The notes under the pieces were generated by a model. The model searched no databases. It saw nothing but the letters and a program-made list of their open reading frames with translations, and had not been told where the DNA came from. From Sphingobium scionense (GTDB taxonomy: Bacteria > Pseudomonadota > Alphaproteobacteria > Sphingomonadales > Sphingomonadaceae): a DNA stretch of 64,000 nucleotides. A program made the position numbers and the translations under genes. This document shows positions 42,094-51,244 of this stretch, one piece after another. The stretch is taken from positions 1 through 64,000 of the forward strand of contig NZ_JACIEU010000001.1 of the NCBI RefSeq assembly GCF_014197035.1, in the 5' to 3' direction. Position 1 is the first letter of the stretch. Each line of letters begins with the position of its first letter.

Positions 42094-42836
42094 CACATCA
42101 CCCAGCCGCCGTCGATCACATGGACCGCACCGGTGGTGAAGGCGGCGTCGTCGCTGGCGAGATAGAGGACCAGACCGGCGATCTCCTGCGCCTTGCCCAG
42201 GCGTCCCATCGGCTGGCGCGCGACGAAGGCGGTCTGGGCGGCTTCATAGTCGCCGGTGTCGTGCAGCCGCTGTTGCAGCGAGGGGGTGTCGACGGTGCCG
42301 GGGCAGATGCAGTTGCAGCGAATGCCCTGCCCGACGAAATCGGCAGCGACCGCCTTGGTCAGGCCGATCACGCCCGCCTTGGTCGCGCCATAGGCGAAGC
42401 GGTTGGGGATGCCCTTCACCGAGCTGGCGATGGAGGACATGTTGACGATCGCGCCCGCGCCCTTTTCCACCATGCCCGGCAGGAAGGCCGAGATGGTGTG
42501 ATATTGGGCGGTCATGTTGAGCGCGACGGCAAAGTCCCAGTCGGACTGGCTGCATTCCAGGATATTGCCGGCATGGACGACGCCGGCGATGTTGGCGAGG
42601 ATGTCGATCGGGCCGATGTCTGCGGCGAGCGCGCGCACGGCGGCGCCGTCGGTGACGTCGAGGGCGAGCCGCTCGCAGCCCTCCAGCCCGTCGAGCGCAT
42701 CGAGATCGCGGTCGGTGGCGAAGACGCGCGCGCCCTCCGCCACGAAACGCTCGACCGAGGCGCGGCCGATGCCGCGGGCGGCGGCGGTGATGAGCGCGGC
42801 CTTGCCGGCGAGGCGCCCGTTCTGTGTGCCGCTCAT
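42093..42836 (-). CDS. SDR oxidoreductase, probable 2-keto-3-deoxy-L-fuconate dehydrogenase
   Basis: 247 residues from ATG 42836 (ATGA overlap with the UxaA-type gene). Rossmann TAAARGIGRASVERF, NIAG, catalytic Ser in MSSIASSVKG, YxxxK as YGATKAG and the C-terminal YLASDDAAFTTGAVHVIDGG are all present. The close resemblance in layout to BDH2/KDF dehydrogenases and the gene neighbourhood suggest oxidation of 2-keto-3-deoxy-L-fuconate at C4. Other sugar-acid substrates remain possible. Confidence 0.85.
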   Translation of the reverse strand: MSGTQNGRLAGKAALITAAARGIGRASVERFVAEGARVFATDRDLDALDGLEGCERLALDVTDGAAVRALAADIGPIDILANIAGVVHAGNILECSQSDWDFAVALNMTAQYHTISAFLPGMVEKGAGAIVNMSSIASSVKGIPNRFAYGATKAGVIGLTKAVAADFVGQGIRCNCICPGTVDTPSLQQRLHDTGDYEAAQTAFVARQPMGRLGKAQEIAGLVLYLASDDAAFTTGAVHVIDGGWVM

Positions 42837-44035
42837 GCGCGCGCCACCATCGGCAGACATTCGGGACCGATGGGATCGAAAGCCTTGTAGGTCAAAATAA
42901 ACTCCTGATGGCCCAGTTGTTCGGAAAGGCTGCGTTCGCCCGCCGCGACGGCGAGGATGGCATCATAGATTTCCTGGCCGACCTGATCGAGGGTCGCTTC
43001 GCCCTCCAGGATGCGGCCGGCATTGACGTCCATGTCGGCGGCCAGGCGGCGGCCGGTTTCGGGATTGGCGCAAATCTTGATGACCGGCGAGATCGCCGAT
43101 CCGACCACCGATCCACGCCCGGTGGTGAACAGGGTGACATGCGCGCCGCAGGCGATCAGTTCCACGATCTCGGCATTGTCGGAGATATTGGGGAAGCCGA
43201 AGCGCGGCTCGCCATCGGGCACGACGTCGAGCAGATAGAGGCCGCCCATTGGCGGGATATCGCCCGGCTTCAAGATACCGTCGATCCGCGAGCTGCCCGA
43301 CTTGCTGTAGGCGCCCATGGATTTTTCCTCTTGGGTGGTGAGGCCGCCTTCGGCATTGCCCGGCGCGAAGCTGCCAAAGCCCATGACGGTATAATAGGCC
43401 TCCGCCTTCTGCACGCAGGCCTCGATCGCGGCGGCGAGTTCGGGCGTGGAGGCGCGGTCGGCCATGATCTTCTCGCAGCCGACCAGTTCGCCCGTCTCCT
43501 CGAAGATGCAGGCCGCCCCTTCCGCCACCAGCCGGTCGAAGGCGCGGCCGACCGCCGGATTGGCGGTGATGCCGCTGGTGCCGTCCGACCCGCCGCAGAT
43601 GGTGGCGACGACCAGTTCCTCGACGCCCATCGGCACGCGCTCGACCGACGCGATCTGCGCCCGCACCCGATCGACCGCCTCCAGACCGGCGGCGATGGTG
43701 GCGGCGGTGCCGCCCTTTTCCTGGATCACCAGCAGTTCGGCCGGGCGGCCGCTGGCCTCCACGACGGCGCGCAGCTTTTCGCGGTTGAAGCTTTCGCAGC
43801 CGAGCGAGACGATGACGAGGCCGCCGACATTGGGATGGGTGGCGATCGCCTCCATCACCTTGGCCGCATAGGCATTGGGATAGCAGCCGGGGAAGCCGAT
43901 CAGCTGGACATCGGGATCATCCGCCTTGTCGACGATGCGGCGCGCGACATGGTGCGCGCATTCGACCAGATAGGCGACGGCGACGACATTGCGGATGCCC
44001 TTGCGCCCGTCGGACCGGAGCCAGCCCTGGATCAT
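42833..44035 (-). CDS. UxaA-family dehydratase, large (catalytic) subunit
   Basis: 400 residues from ATG 44035 (overlaps the small subunit stop as ATGA). GWLRSDGRKGIRNVVAVAYLVEC opens the altronate/galactarate dehydratase C-terminal domain (quoted here as GWLRSDGRKGIRN). Further marks are GFPGCYPN, SLGCESFN, CGGSDGTSGITANPAVGR and NISDNAEIVELIACGAH. It is a separate chain, as in split SuyAB-type enzymes. In this cluster it most likely dehydrates L-fuconate to 2-keto-3-deoxy-L-fuconate, in place of the enolase-type FucD. Confidence 0.88.
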   Translation of the reverse strand: MIQGWLRSDGRKGIRNVVAVAYLVECAHHVARRIVDKADDPDVQLIGFPGCYPNAYAAKVMEAIATHPNVGGLVIVSLGCESFNREKLRAVVEASGRPAELLVIQEKGGTAATIAAGLEAVDRVRAQIASVERVPMGVEELVVATICGGSDGTSGITANPAVGRAFDRLVAEGAACIFEETGELVGCEKIMADRASTPELAAAIEACVQKAEAYYTVMGFGSFAPGNAEGGLTTQEEKSMGAYSKSGSSRIDGILKPGDIPPMGGLYLLDVVPDGEPRFGFPNISDNAEIVELIACGAHVTLFTTGRGSVVGSAISPVIKICANPETGRRLAADMDVNAGRILEGEATLDQVGQEIYDAILAVAAGERSLSEQLGHQEFILTYKAFDPIGPECLPMVARA

Positions 44036-44340
44036 GCGCCCTGCTCCAGCGCGGTGCGGGTGTGGCTGCTGATATAATCGCTCTTCATATTGTGCATATG
44101 GACCCATTGGCCGGCCACCACCGGCGCGGTCATCGACCCGATCGGCGCGCCATATTTGATGACCTTGTCACCCTGCGCCAGCGCCACGCGGGCGATCTTG
44201 TGGCCGATCGCGATCCCCTCGCGCGCGGGGATGGTGCCGCCGGATACGGGCAATATGTCGCCCGCCTCGATCGCGCTGACGCAGATCAGCACATTGTCGT
44301 CGGGGTGCAGCAGGATGAGGCGGCTGTCATGTTCAAGCAT
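44032..44340 (-). CDS. UxaA-family dehydratase, small SAF-domain subunit
   Basis: 102 residues from ATG 44340; the open frame extends ten codons upstream into the aldo/keto reductase gene. LILLHPDDNVLICVSAIEAGD and IAIGHKIARVALAQGDKVIKYG (quoted in part: IGHKIARVALAQGD, VIKYGAPIG) and HMHNMKSDY are the SAF domain marks of the UxaA N-terminus, normally involved in metal/substrate binding. It overlaps its partner by 4 bp, as expected for subunits of one enzyme. Confidence 0.88.
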   Translation of the reverse strand: MLEHDSRLILLHPDDNVLICVSAIEAGDILPVSGGTIPAREGIAIGHKIARVALAQGDKVIKYGAPIGSMTAPVVAGQWVHMHNMKSDYISSHTRTALEQGA

Positions 44341-45316
44341 GGCTGTGGGCCTTGGCAAGAGGATGGGCACGGGCGGCGGCGTCGAGCGCCGGCCAGAGCG
44401 TGTCGGTTATGGAGGCGCCCAGACGGGCGATCGTGTCATGGACCTGATCTGCGCCGACCAGGCCGGGGATCACGGCCATGACCTGCGGGTGGCGCAGCGG
44501 ATATTGCAGCGCGGCGGCGGGCAGCGCGACGCCGGCATCGCGGCAGAGCGCCGCCATGGCCTGGGCGCGGGCGAGGATCGCCGCGTCCGGGGCGGCATAA
44601 TCGAAATGGAGCGGGCCGCTGAGATCGCGGGCGAGGATGCCGCTATTATAGGGGCCGCCGACGATGACCTGCACATCGGCGCTGGCGCAGCGGTCGAGCA
44701 GTTCCTCCGCGCCGCGATCGAGCAGGGTGTAGCGGCCGGCGATCAGGATCGCGTCCAGCTCCACCCGGTCGAGCAGGTCGTGGCAGATCGCGACCTCGTT
44801 CACGCCGATGCCGATCGCGCCGATCGCGCCGGCATCACGCAGGTCGCGCATCGCCCGATAGCCGCCGTCGAGGAAGGCGGCGAGATGATCGGCATGCGCG
44901 TCGCCATGGGTCAGGCGGCCGATATCATGGGCGAGCAGCAGGTCGATCCGGTCGCGGCGCAGGCGCTTCTGGCTGCTTTCGAAGGACCGCAGCACGGCAT
45001 CATGGCCATAGTCGAAATGCGGCTCGAACGGGTCAGCATCGACGAAGCCATGGCGTTCGCCCTGCGCATCGGTTGGCAACAGCAGGCGGCCGACCTTGGT
45101 CGAGACCCGCGCCCTGCCGTGCGGGTCATGGTCAGCGAGCGCGGCGCCCAGCCGCCGTTCGGCAAGGCCAAAGCCATAATGGGGGGCGGTGTCGAAATAG
45201 GCGATGCCGGCGGCAAAGGCGGCGTCGAGGGTGGCGCGCGCCTCCGCATCGCTGACGACGCGATAGAGATTGCCGATGGGCGCGGTGCCCATGCCCAGGG
45301 TCGGGAAATCGATCAT
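44333..45316 (-). CDS. Aldo/keto reductase, probable L-fucose dehydrogenase
   Basis: 327 residues from ATG 45316 (ATGA overlap with the lactonase gene). It begins PTLGMGTAPIGNLYR; catalytic AKR residues are in AYFDTAPHYGFG (Asp, Tyr) and TKVGRLL (Lys), with the helix LLLAHDIGRL and C-terminal PAAALQYPLRHPQVMAVIPG. It would oxidise L-fucose (or D-arabinose) at C1 to the lactone with NAD(P). The next gene encodes the lactonase. Confidence 0.88.
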   Translation of the reverse strand: MIDFPTLGMGTAPIGNLYRVVSDAEARATLDAAFAAGIAYFDTAPHYGFGLAERRLGAALADHDPHGRARVSTKVGRLLLPTDAQGERHGFVDADPFEPHFDYGHDAVLRSFESSQKRLRRDRIDLLLAHDIGRLTHGDAHADHLAAFLDGGYRAMRDLRDAGAIGAIGIGVNEVAICHDLLDRVELDAILIAGRYTLLDRGAEELLDRCASADVQVIVGGPYNSGILARDLSGPLHFDYAAPDAAILARAQAMAALCRDAGVALPAAALQYPLRHPQVMAVIPGLVGADQVHDTIARLGASITDTLWPALDAAARAHPLAKAHSHA

Positions 45317-46137
45317 GCGGCGGCTCCCTGCGTGATGCGATAGAGACGCGCGGCATTGTCGGCGAAGATGGCGCGATGGGCCGCGACCGGCACCGAGGCG
45401 CGGGCGAGGTCGAGCCAGGCGGCATAGTCGGACGCGAGCGTCAGCACCGGCCAGTCGCTGCCCCAGAGCAGGCGTTCCGGGCCGAACAGGGCGAGCAGTT
45501 CGGCGATGAAGGGAGCGGCGGCGCCCTCCCCTGCCCCCGGCGCCAGTTCGGTGAGCAGGCCCGACAGCTTGCAGGCGATATTGGGGCAGGCGGCGAGATC
45601 GGCCATGGCGGCGCGCCAGTCCGCCGGGATCGCGTCGCCGACCAGCGGCTTGGCGGCGTGATCGATGATGATGGTGAGGTCGGGCTGGCGCCGGGCCAGA
45701 CGGGCGAGCGAGGCGAGATGCTGCGGCCGCACCAATGCGTCGAGCACCAGCCCTTCGCGGGCCAGTGCCGCGAAGCCGGGTGCCAGTGCCGGATCGTCGA
45801 AACAGTCGGGCGCGCGGCCCTGCATCATCGGACGGATGCCGACCAGTGGCCCCGCGACCTGCAGCGCCGCGACGCGGGCAGCGACATCGCCGGTGAGATC
45901 GGCCCAGCCGACGACGCCGGCGATGCGAGCGGTTTCGGCCGCAAGCGAGAGCAGCCAATGGGTGTCGGCGTCCGATTCCTGGCTCTGCACCAGGATCGCG
46001 GCATCGACCTTGTTGGCATCGAGCTGCGCGAGCAGATCATCCAGCCCATAGTCGCGATGGATCGCCGGCAGGTCCGCGCCGGGCCAGCTGCAATCGTTGC
46101 GGCCGAGCTGCCAAAGATGGACATGAGCGTCGATCAT
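45313..46137 (-). CDS. Amidohydrolase, probable L-fuconolactonase
   Basis: 274 residues of the amidohydrolase_2 family: N-terminal MIDAHVHLW, LVQSQESDADTHWLL, GIRPMMQG, IIIDHAAKP and the metal/catalytic RLLWGSDWPV. It would hydrolyse L-fucono-lactone to L-fuconate. ATGA overlaps on both sides (permease before, AKR after) show that it belongs to the same operon. Confidence 0.9.
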   Translation of the reverse strand: MIDAHVHLWQLGRNDCSWPGADLPAIHRDYGLDDLLAQLDANKVDAAILVQSQESDADTHWLLSLAAETARIAGVVGWADLTGDVAARVAALQVAGPLVGIRPMMQGRAPDCFDDPALAPGFAALAREGLVLDALVRPQHLASLARLARRQPDLTIIIDHAAKPLVGDAIPADWRAAMADLAACPNIACKLSGLLTELAPGAGEGAAAPFIAELLALFGPERLLWGSDWPVLTLASDYAAWLDLARASVPVAAHRAIFADNAARLYRITQGAAA

Positions 46138-47375
46138 GCCGCCCCGCCCTTGCCGCGCATGCGATGGGCATAGGCCGCGACCACCAGGAAGCAGAGTGCG
46201 GGCACCGCCATTGCGGCGTTGATCGTGCCGGCCATGTCGGAAATCAGCCCCATGAGCGCGGTCAGCACCGCGCCGCCGATGATGGCCATGACGATCATCG
46301 ACGCGCCCGGCTTGGTCAGCGGGCCGAGGCCGTCGAGCGAGAGGACGAAGATGGTCGGGTACATGATCGACATGAAGAAGCTGGCGGCCACCAGCGCGAC
46401 GACGCCGGGCAGGCCGAGCCAGACCGAGCCGACCAGTGCTAGGCCGAGATTGACGAGCGCGAACAGCCGCATCAGCCGCGCGCCATCGAAGCGGGAGAGC
46501 AGCGCCGCACCGGCAAAGCGGCCGGCCATGAACAGGCCGAGCGACAGGGTCAGCAGCCAGGCGGCATGCTGGGCGGTTATCCCCGGCAGCGCGGCCTGGG
46601 CATAGCGGATGAGATAGCTCCAGATGCCGACCTGGGCGCCGACATAGAAGAATTGGGCGGCGACCCCGGCCAGATAGCGCGGGCGACGCAGCAACTGGCG
46701 ATAGCCGGCCAGTGGCGAGGCGGCGCCGGCATGGCCCTCCACCGCCGCCTTCGGGAAGGGCGTGCGCGCGAGCAAGGCCGCCCAGGCCAGCACGACCAGC
46801 GCGATCAGCAGATAGGGCAGGCGCACGGCCGAGGCAGCAGCGGCGCCCTGTGCCGGCGCATCGGACAGGATCAGCGTCGCGCCCAGCGCCACGCCGGTGA
46901 TCGAGCCAAGCGGATTGAATGCCTGGGCGAGGTTGAGGCGGCGGGCGGCGCCGGCGGCATCACCCAGCACCGCGACCATCGGATTGGCGGCGGTTTCGAG
47001 GAAAGCGAGGCCACTGGCGATCACGAACAGGGCGAACAGGAAGAAGGGATAGCTGACCGCGGCGGAGGCCGGCAGGAACAGCAAGGCGCCGAGCGCGAAC
47101 AGCAGCAGGCCCAGGATCACCGTCGCCTTGTAGCCGAAGCGCTGCGCCGTCAGCGCGGCGGGAATGGCGAAGCAGAAATAGCCCAGATAAAAGGCCGACT
47201 GGACCAGGCCCGAGGCGAAGTCCGAAAGGGCGAAGGCGTGCCGGAAATGGGCGATCAGCACGTCGTTGAGATTATTGGCAAGGCCCCAGAGGAAGAAGAG
47301 GCCGATCGTCAGCATGACCGCCATCTTTGTGGCGCCGCTATCTTCCTGTCTGTCTACCCTGGCATCTGCCTGCAT
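46134..47375 (-). CDS. fucP: L-fucose:proton symporter
   Basis: 413 residues with twelve hydrophobic helices; ATG 47375 is preferred (GAGAGG upstream). FFLWGLANNLNDVLIAHFRHAF is the FucP signature (Asp and Asn of helix 1), quoted in part as LWGLANNLNDVLI; ETAANPMVAVLGD and QAFNPLGSITG are also family marks. It imports L-fucose across the inner membrane. First gene of the minus-strand fucose operon, 92 bp after the TonB receptor, from which it is separated by two hairpins. Confidence 0.92.
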   Translation of the reverse strand: MQADARVDRQEDSGATKMAVMLTIGLFFLWGLANNLNDVLIAHFRHAFALSDFASGLVQSAFYLGYFCFAIPAALTAQRFGYKATVILGLLLFALGALLFLPASAAVSYPFFLFALFVIASGLAFLETAANPMVAVLGDAAGAARRLNLAQAFNPLGSITGVALGATLILSDAPAQGAAAASAVRLPYLLIALVVLAWAALLARTPFPKAAVEGHAGAASPLAGYRQLLRRPRYLAGVAAQFFYVGAQVGIWSYLIRYAQAALPGITAQHAAWLLTLSLGLFMAGRFAGAALLSRFDGARLMRLFALVNLGLALVGSVWLGLPGVVALVAASFFMSIMYPTIFVLSLDGLGPLTKPGASMIVMAIIGGAVLTALMGLISDMAGTINAAMAVPALCFLVVAAYAHRMRGKGGAA

Positions 47376-47402
47376 CACCCATCCTCTCTATTGGCGAACA
47401 TG

Positions 47403-47433
47403 GCAGGCCCGTCCCTGTTGGGATCGGGCCTGC
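47403..47433 (-). terminator. Hairpin between TonB receptor and fucP (distal)
   Basis: GCAGGCCCG (47403-47411) and CGGGCCTGC (47425-47433), 13-base loop. It follows the hairpin at 47442-47460 in the receptor transcript and could limit read-through from the highly expressed receptor to fucP. Confidence 0.55.
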
Positions 47434-47441
47434 GCAGTCGG

Positions 47442-47460
47442 GGGAGGTTATACGCCTCCC
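47442..47460 (-). terminator. Hairpin directly after the TonB receptor
   Basis: GGGAGG (47442-47447) pairs with CCTCCC (47455-47460), 7-base loop, 7 bases after the receptor stop. Confidence 0.5.
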
Positions 47461-47467
47461 ATGCGGA

Positions 47468-50200
47468 TCAGTAGCTGATCCGGGCCGTCAGGCTGATGCG
47501 ACGGTCATTGACCACCACGTCACGCGGACGGCTGTCGATGCCGAAATAGGTCGCACGACGGGTGTTGGTCAGGTTGGTGCCGTCCAGCGCCAGCGCGAAC
47601 TGCGGCGTCACATTATAGCTGATCGACGCATCGAGCTGACCGAAGGGCTTGTTGAAGATCGGCAGGCTGCCGGTGCCGTTGCCCGCCGTGGTGACGACAT
47701 ATTTGCTGCGCCAGTTATAGGCGACGCGGGCCGACAGGCCGCCCTTCTCGTAGATGCCGACGATATTGTAATTATATTTCGACAGCAGTTCGAGCGGAAC
47801 GTTGGTGACCGGGCCGCTGGTGGCGGGCGACGGTGCCTGCGAGTCCACATAGGTGAAGTTCGCCTGCATGCCGAGGCCATCGAACGGACCGGGCAGGAAG
47901 TCGAAGAACTGCTGATAGGCGAGTTCGAAGCCCTTCACCTTGCCCTTGGCGACATTGCCATAGGATGTCACTTCGTAAGTGTAGGTGTTGCCGTTGTCGA
48001 AAGTCACTTCACGGTTGGCGACCGCAGTCTGGATGTAGTTCTTGATATTCTTGTAGAAGGCCGCTGCGGTCAGCGAGCCGGTCCGCGAGAAATACCATTC
48101 CAGCGTGGCGTCCAGATTATCCGACTTCATCGGCTTCAGATACGGGTTGCCGCCGCTGGCCGTATGAATCTGATTTTGCTGCGCACTGCCCGGCTCAGTG
48201 ATTGTCAGGCTGGGAGCAAGCTGGGTGAAGCTGGGGCGCGAGATATTCTTCGCGGCCGCGAAACGCAGCTGCAGATTATCGGTCAGATGGACGCGCAGGT
48301 TCAGGCTCGGGAGGACCGAGGTATAGTCATCCGACACCGCAATCGGGTTGAACACGGTCGGGCCGTTGGTTTCGGTGCCATCCGGATTCTGGATGATCGT
48401 GGTCTGCTGATAATAGCCCGACACGTCGAGATTGGTGCGGATCACGCGGACGCCGATATTGCCGTCGACCGGATCGGCCTTGAAGAAGGCGGTGGCATAG
48501 CCGGTGAAGGTCTTCTGCCGCTGCGCATTCGTGCCGCTCTGGGTATAGGCTGGCGCGCTGGCGATGCCCAGCGTGTCGAGCGTATTTTGATAGTTGCGGA
48601 TGATGCCGCGGTTGAAGGCGATGATGTTGCCGAACAGGTCGGCGTCGCCACGGAAGAAGTCGCCCAGGTCAACCGTTTCCAGTTCGCTGGGGATGCCCGA
48701 CAGGCCGGTATAGCGATAGCCGGTGTCGATCGTGCGGTTCTTGCGGTCGGCATAGCGGAAGCCGGCCTTGATCGACGACAGGATGCCGGCATCGAAGCGA
48801 TATTCGGCGTCCAGGCGCGCAGTCTTGTCCGACGCCTTCGATTCATTGAGGTTATCGAGATAGAAGGCGCTGGTGTAGGTCGCCGCATTGGTGAGGCCGG
48901 TGGCCGAACCGATGTTCACGACCGGGATCGAACCGGAAATATCCTGATAAAGCGTATCGGCGGTGCCATTCAGGCCGAAGATCGAGCGCAGATTCTTGGT
49001 CTTCGCATCGACATACTGGCCGTCGGCGGTAACGGTCAGCTGGTCCGTCGGCTTCCACTTCAGGTTCAGCGAATAGTCCGTCGTGGTCGAATGACGGGTC
49101 TGGGCGCTGGTGTTGTTGCCGACCGGCACGTTGATGAACGTGCCGCTCTGGAAATCGCCATTGTCGGCATAGGTGAAGGCCGCGCCGGGCTGAGGAGTAA
49201 TCGAGACGTCGGAACTGTAGGCGAAGAAGCTATAGTCATCGTACCGGAACTTGTAGTCCGAACGGAAGACTTCGGCGGTCAGCTCCAGCGTGTCGCTGGG
49301 GCGCCACTGGAGCGCGACATCGGTGCCGAGGCGACGACGATCGCCATAGACTTCGCCGATACCGGTACCATGCGGCAGGGTCGTGGTCTGGCCAAGACGG
49401 CCGAGCTGGATGGCGGTCGCATAATCGACCGGCGAGACGGGATTACCGTTCGCATCAACCGACTGATCGAGCGTGTAGAAAGGCTCGGTCGAGATCGTGT
49501 CCTGACGGAAGGACGTCTTCTGGAAGGAGACGCTGGCGAGGATGCCGATTTCACCGATGCCGGTGTCCCAGCGATCGCTGACCATCAGCGAGGCCGAGGG
49601 CTTGAACTTGTCGGTCAGGTCGAAATAGCTCTGGGTCGCGGTGGCGGCGACCTTCAGGCCATCGAAGTCGAACGGCTTGCGGGTGCGGAAGTTGATCGTG
49701 CCCGACAGCTGATCCTCGATCAGGTCGGCCGACGGATTCTTGTAGACGTCGATGCCGGCCAGCAGTTCGGACGGGATGTCTTCGAGGCTGAGCTGGTTGG
49801 CGCCCGAGGCGGTGAAGATGTCGCGGCCGTTGAGTTCGGTGCGGACCTGGGTCAGGCCGCGGATCGCGACCGAGCTGCCTTCGCCATATTGGCGCTGCAC
49901 CTGGATGCCGGGGATGCGCTGCAGCGCTTCGGCGACGTTCCGGTCGGGCAGCTTGCCAATGTCTTCGGCGACGATCGAGTCGACGATCACATCGCTGTTG
50001 CGCTTGATCGACTGGGCGCTGGAAAGGCTGGCGCGGACACCGGTGACAACGATGCCATCTTCGGACACAGGAGCATCGCTCGACTGTTCCGCAGCCACAT
50101 CCTGGGCATGCGCCTGGACGCCGCACCCCAGCATGACGCTGGCGAGCGAGATACCGGCGAGCAATTCCGCGCGCGACGGAATGTTAAGATTCTTGAACAT
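47468..50200 (-). CDS. TonB-dependent receptor (fucose/glycan locus)
   Basis: 910 residues from ATG 50200 (AGAGGAAG about 7 bases upstream); the frame extends to 50314 without a leader. Signal peptide to AHAQ, then GIVVTGVRASLSSAQSIKRNSD, quoted in part as VVTGVRASLSSAQSIKRN, which is typical of the large glycan-type receptors of Caulobacter, Xanthomonas and Sphingomonas. Plug marks are LPDRNVAEALQRIPGIQVQR and DIYVYKNPSAD-like IDVYKNPSADLIEDQ; the barrel ends LTARISY. Likely imports the oligosaccharide degraded by the adjacent enzymes. Confidence 0.93.
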   Translation of the reverse strand: MFKNLNIPSRAELLAGISLASVMLGCGVQAHAQDVAAEQSSDAPVSEDGIVVTGVRASLSSAQSIKRNSDVIVDSIVAEDIGKLPDRNVAEALQRIPGIQVQRQYGEGSSVAIRGLTQVRTELNGRDIFTASGANQLSLEDIPSELLAGIDVYKNPSADLIEDQLSGTINFRTRKPFDFDGLKVAATATQSYFDLTDKFKPSASLMVSDRWDTGIGEIGILASVSFQKTSFRQDTISTEPFYTLDQSVDANGNPVSPVDYATAIQLGRLGQTTTLPHGTGIGEVYGDRRRLGTDVALQWRPSDTLELTAEVFRSDYKFRYDDYSFFAYSSDVSITPQPGAAFTYADNGDFQSGTFINVPVGNNTSAQTRHSTTTDYSLNLKWKPTDQLTVTADGQYVDAKTKNLRSIFGLNGTADTLYQDISGSIPVVNIGSATGLTNAATYTSAFYLDNLNESKASDKTARLDAEYRFDAGILSSIKAGFRYADRKNRTIDTGYRYTGLSGIPSELETVDLGDFFRGDADLFGNIIAFNRGIIRNYQNTLDTLGIASAPAYTQSGTNAQRQKTFTGYATAFFKADPVDGNIGVRVIRTNLDVSGYYQQTTIIQNPDGTETNGPTVFNPIAVSDDYTSVLPSLNLRVHLTDNLQLRFAAAKNISRPSFTQLAPSLTITEPGSAQQNQIHTASGGNPYLKPMKSDNLDATLEWYFSRTGSLTAAAFYKNIKNYIQTAVANREVTFDNGNTYTYEVTSYGNVAKGKVKGFELAYQQFFDFLPGPFDGLGMQANFTYVDSQAPSPATSGPVTNVPLELLSKYNYNIVGIYEKGGLSARVAYNWRSKYVVTTAGNGTGSLPIFNKPFGQLDASISYNVTPQFALALDGTNLTNTRRATYFGIDSRPRDVVVNDRRISLTARISY

Positions 50201-50346
50201 TTTACGCTTCCTCTCCCCTGGCCCCTGGTCGGAGCACTGATCGATTCGATGCCGCGATGCCGCGGCAAAACATATTCCCCTGCCGCGATATTTCCCTATT
50301 GGGAGCGATACCAACGCGGCGCTCTCTTACTCTCCGTTTCCGGTTT

Positions 50347-50370
50347 GTGAAATATAAAAATTGATTTCAC
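50347..50370. promoter_or_regulatory. Inverted repeat in the TonB receptor / IclR divergent promoter
   Basis: GTGAAAT (50347-50353) and ATTTCAC (50364-50370) are perfect 7-bp arms with a 10-base AT-rich spacer. The position between the receptor and the IclR gene makes it a candidate operator for the IclR protein. Confidence 0.6.
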
Positions 50371-50452
50371 CTGTAGATGGTGTGTAGGGAAGGACCAACA
50401 GATGATGGCGCTACCAAAGGCGAGATAGCGCCCGATTGGTGAGGGGATCGGG

Positions 50453-51244
50453 ATGGACGGAAAGGCGCGATACCAGGCGCCCGCCCTGAAAAAAGGGCTG
50501 GAAATTCTGGAACTTCTGGCCGGTTCCAGCGAGCCGCTGATCATGTCCGACATCTCCGCCGCGCTCGGCCGGTCGGTCAGCGAGATTTTCCGCATGCTCC
50601 AGGTGCTGGAAGAGCATGGCTATATCGCCCGCGCCGAGGATGGCTATCGCCTGACCAACCGGCTGTTCACCCTGGGCATGAGCCAGCCGCCGATTCGCGA
50701 CCTTGCCTCCACCGCCTTGCCGGTGATGCAGGAACTGGCGCGGCAGGCCGGGCAAAGCTGTCATATGGCGGTGGTGTCGGGCGCGGAAATGGTCGTCATC
50801 ATCGCGATCGAGGCGCCGGGCCTGTCCGGCTTTGCCGTGCGCGTCGGCTATCGCCGGCCGCTGCACCGTTCCAATTCCGGCCGCATCCTGCTCGCCTTCC
50901 AGTCGCCCGAAAATCGCGAGGCGATGCTGAAGGACATCCGGGCCAGTGATCCGCAATTGGAGGAAGGCGATCTGGTCGCGCGGCTGGACGCCGCCGTTGC
51001 GGCCGGCGGCGCGGTGTCGCCCAGCCCGATGCTGACCGGCATCACCGACCTGTCGGCGCCGATCCTGGTCGGCGGGATCGCCCGCGCATCGCTGACCATG
51101 CCCTTCGTCGACGGCGCCGCCAACCGGGCGAGCATCGAGCAGTGCAATGATCTGGTGCGCGCCGCCGCGCAGGCGATCGGCGCGGCCATGTCGCCGATCA
51201 AGAATGCGCCGTCCCGCGCCGCCGCCATGGAGGAAGAGCAATGA
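50453..51244 (+). CDS. IclR-family transcriptional regulator
   Basis: 263 residues. Winged helix at about 8-70 (ALKKGLEILELLAGSS, IMSDISAALGRSVSEIFRMLQVLEEHGYI, quoted in part) and an effector domain from about 75 (GQSCHMAVVSGAEMVVI, GYRRPLHRSNSGRILLAF, DLSAPIL). IclR proteins bind small catabolic ligands; a fucose-pathway intermediate is likely. It is divergent from the TonB receptor-fucP operon and overlaps the first esterase gene by 4 bp, so it can control both arms of the locus. Confidence 0.93.
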   Translation: MDGKARYQAPALKKGLEILELLAGSSEPLIMSDISAALGRSVSEIFRMLQVLEEHGYIARAEDGYRLTNRLFTLGMSQPPIRDLASTALPVMQELARQAGQSCHMAVVSGAEMVVIIAIEAPGLSGFAVRVGYRRPLHRSNSGRILLAFQSPENREAMLKDIRASDPQLEEGDLVARLDAAVAAGGAVSPSPMLTGITDLSAPILVGGIARASLTMPFVDGAANRASIEQCNDLVRAAAQAIGAAMSPIKNAPSRAAAMEEEQ

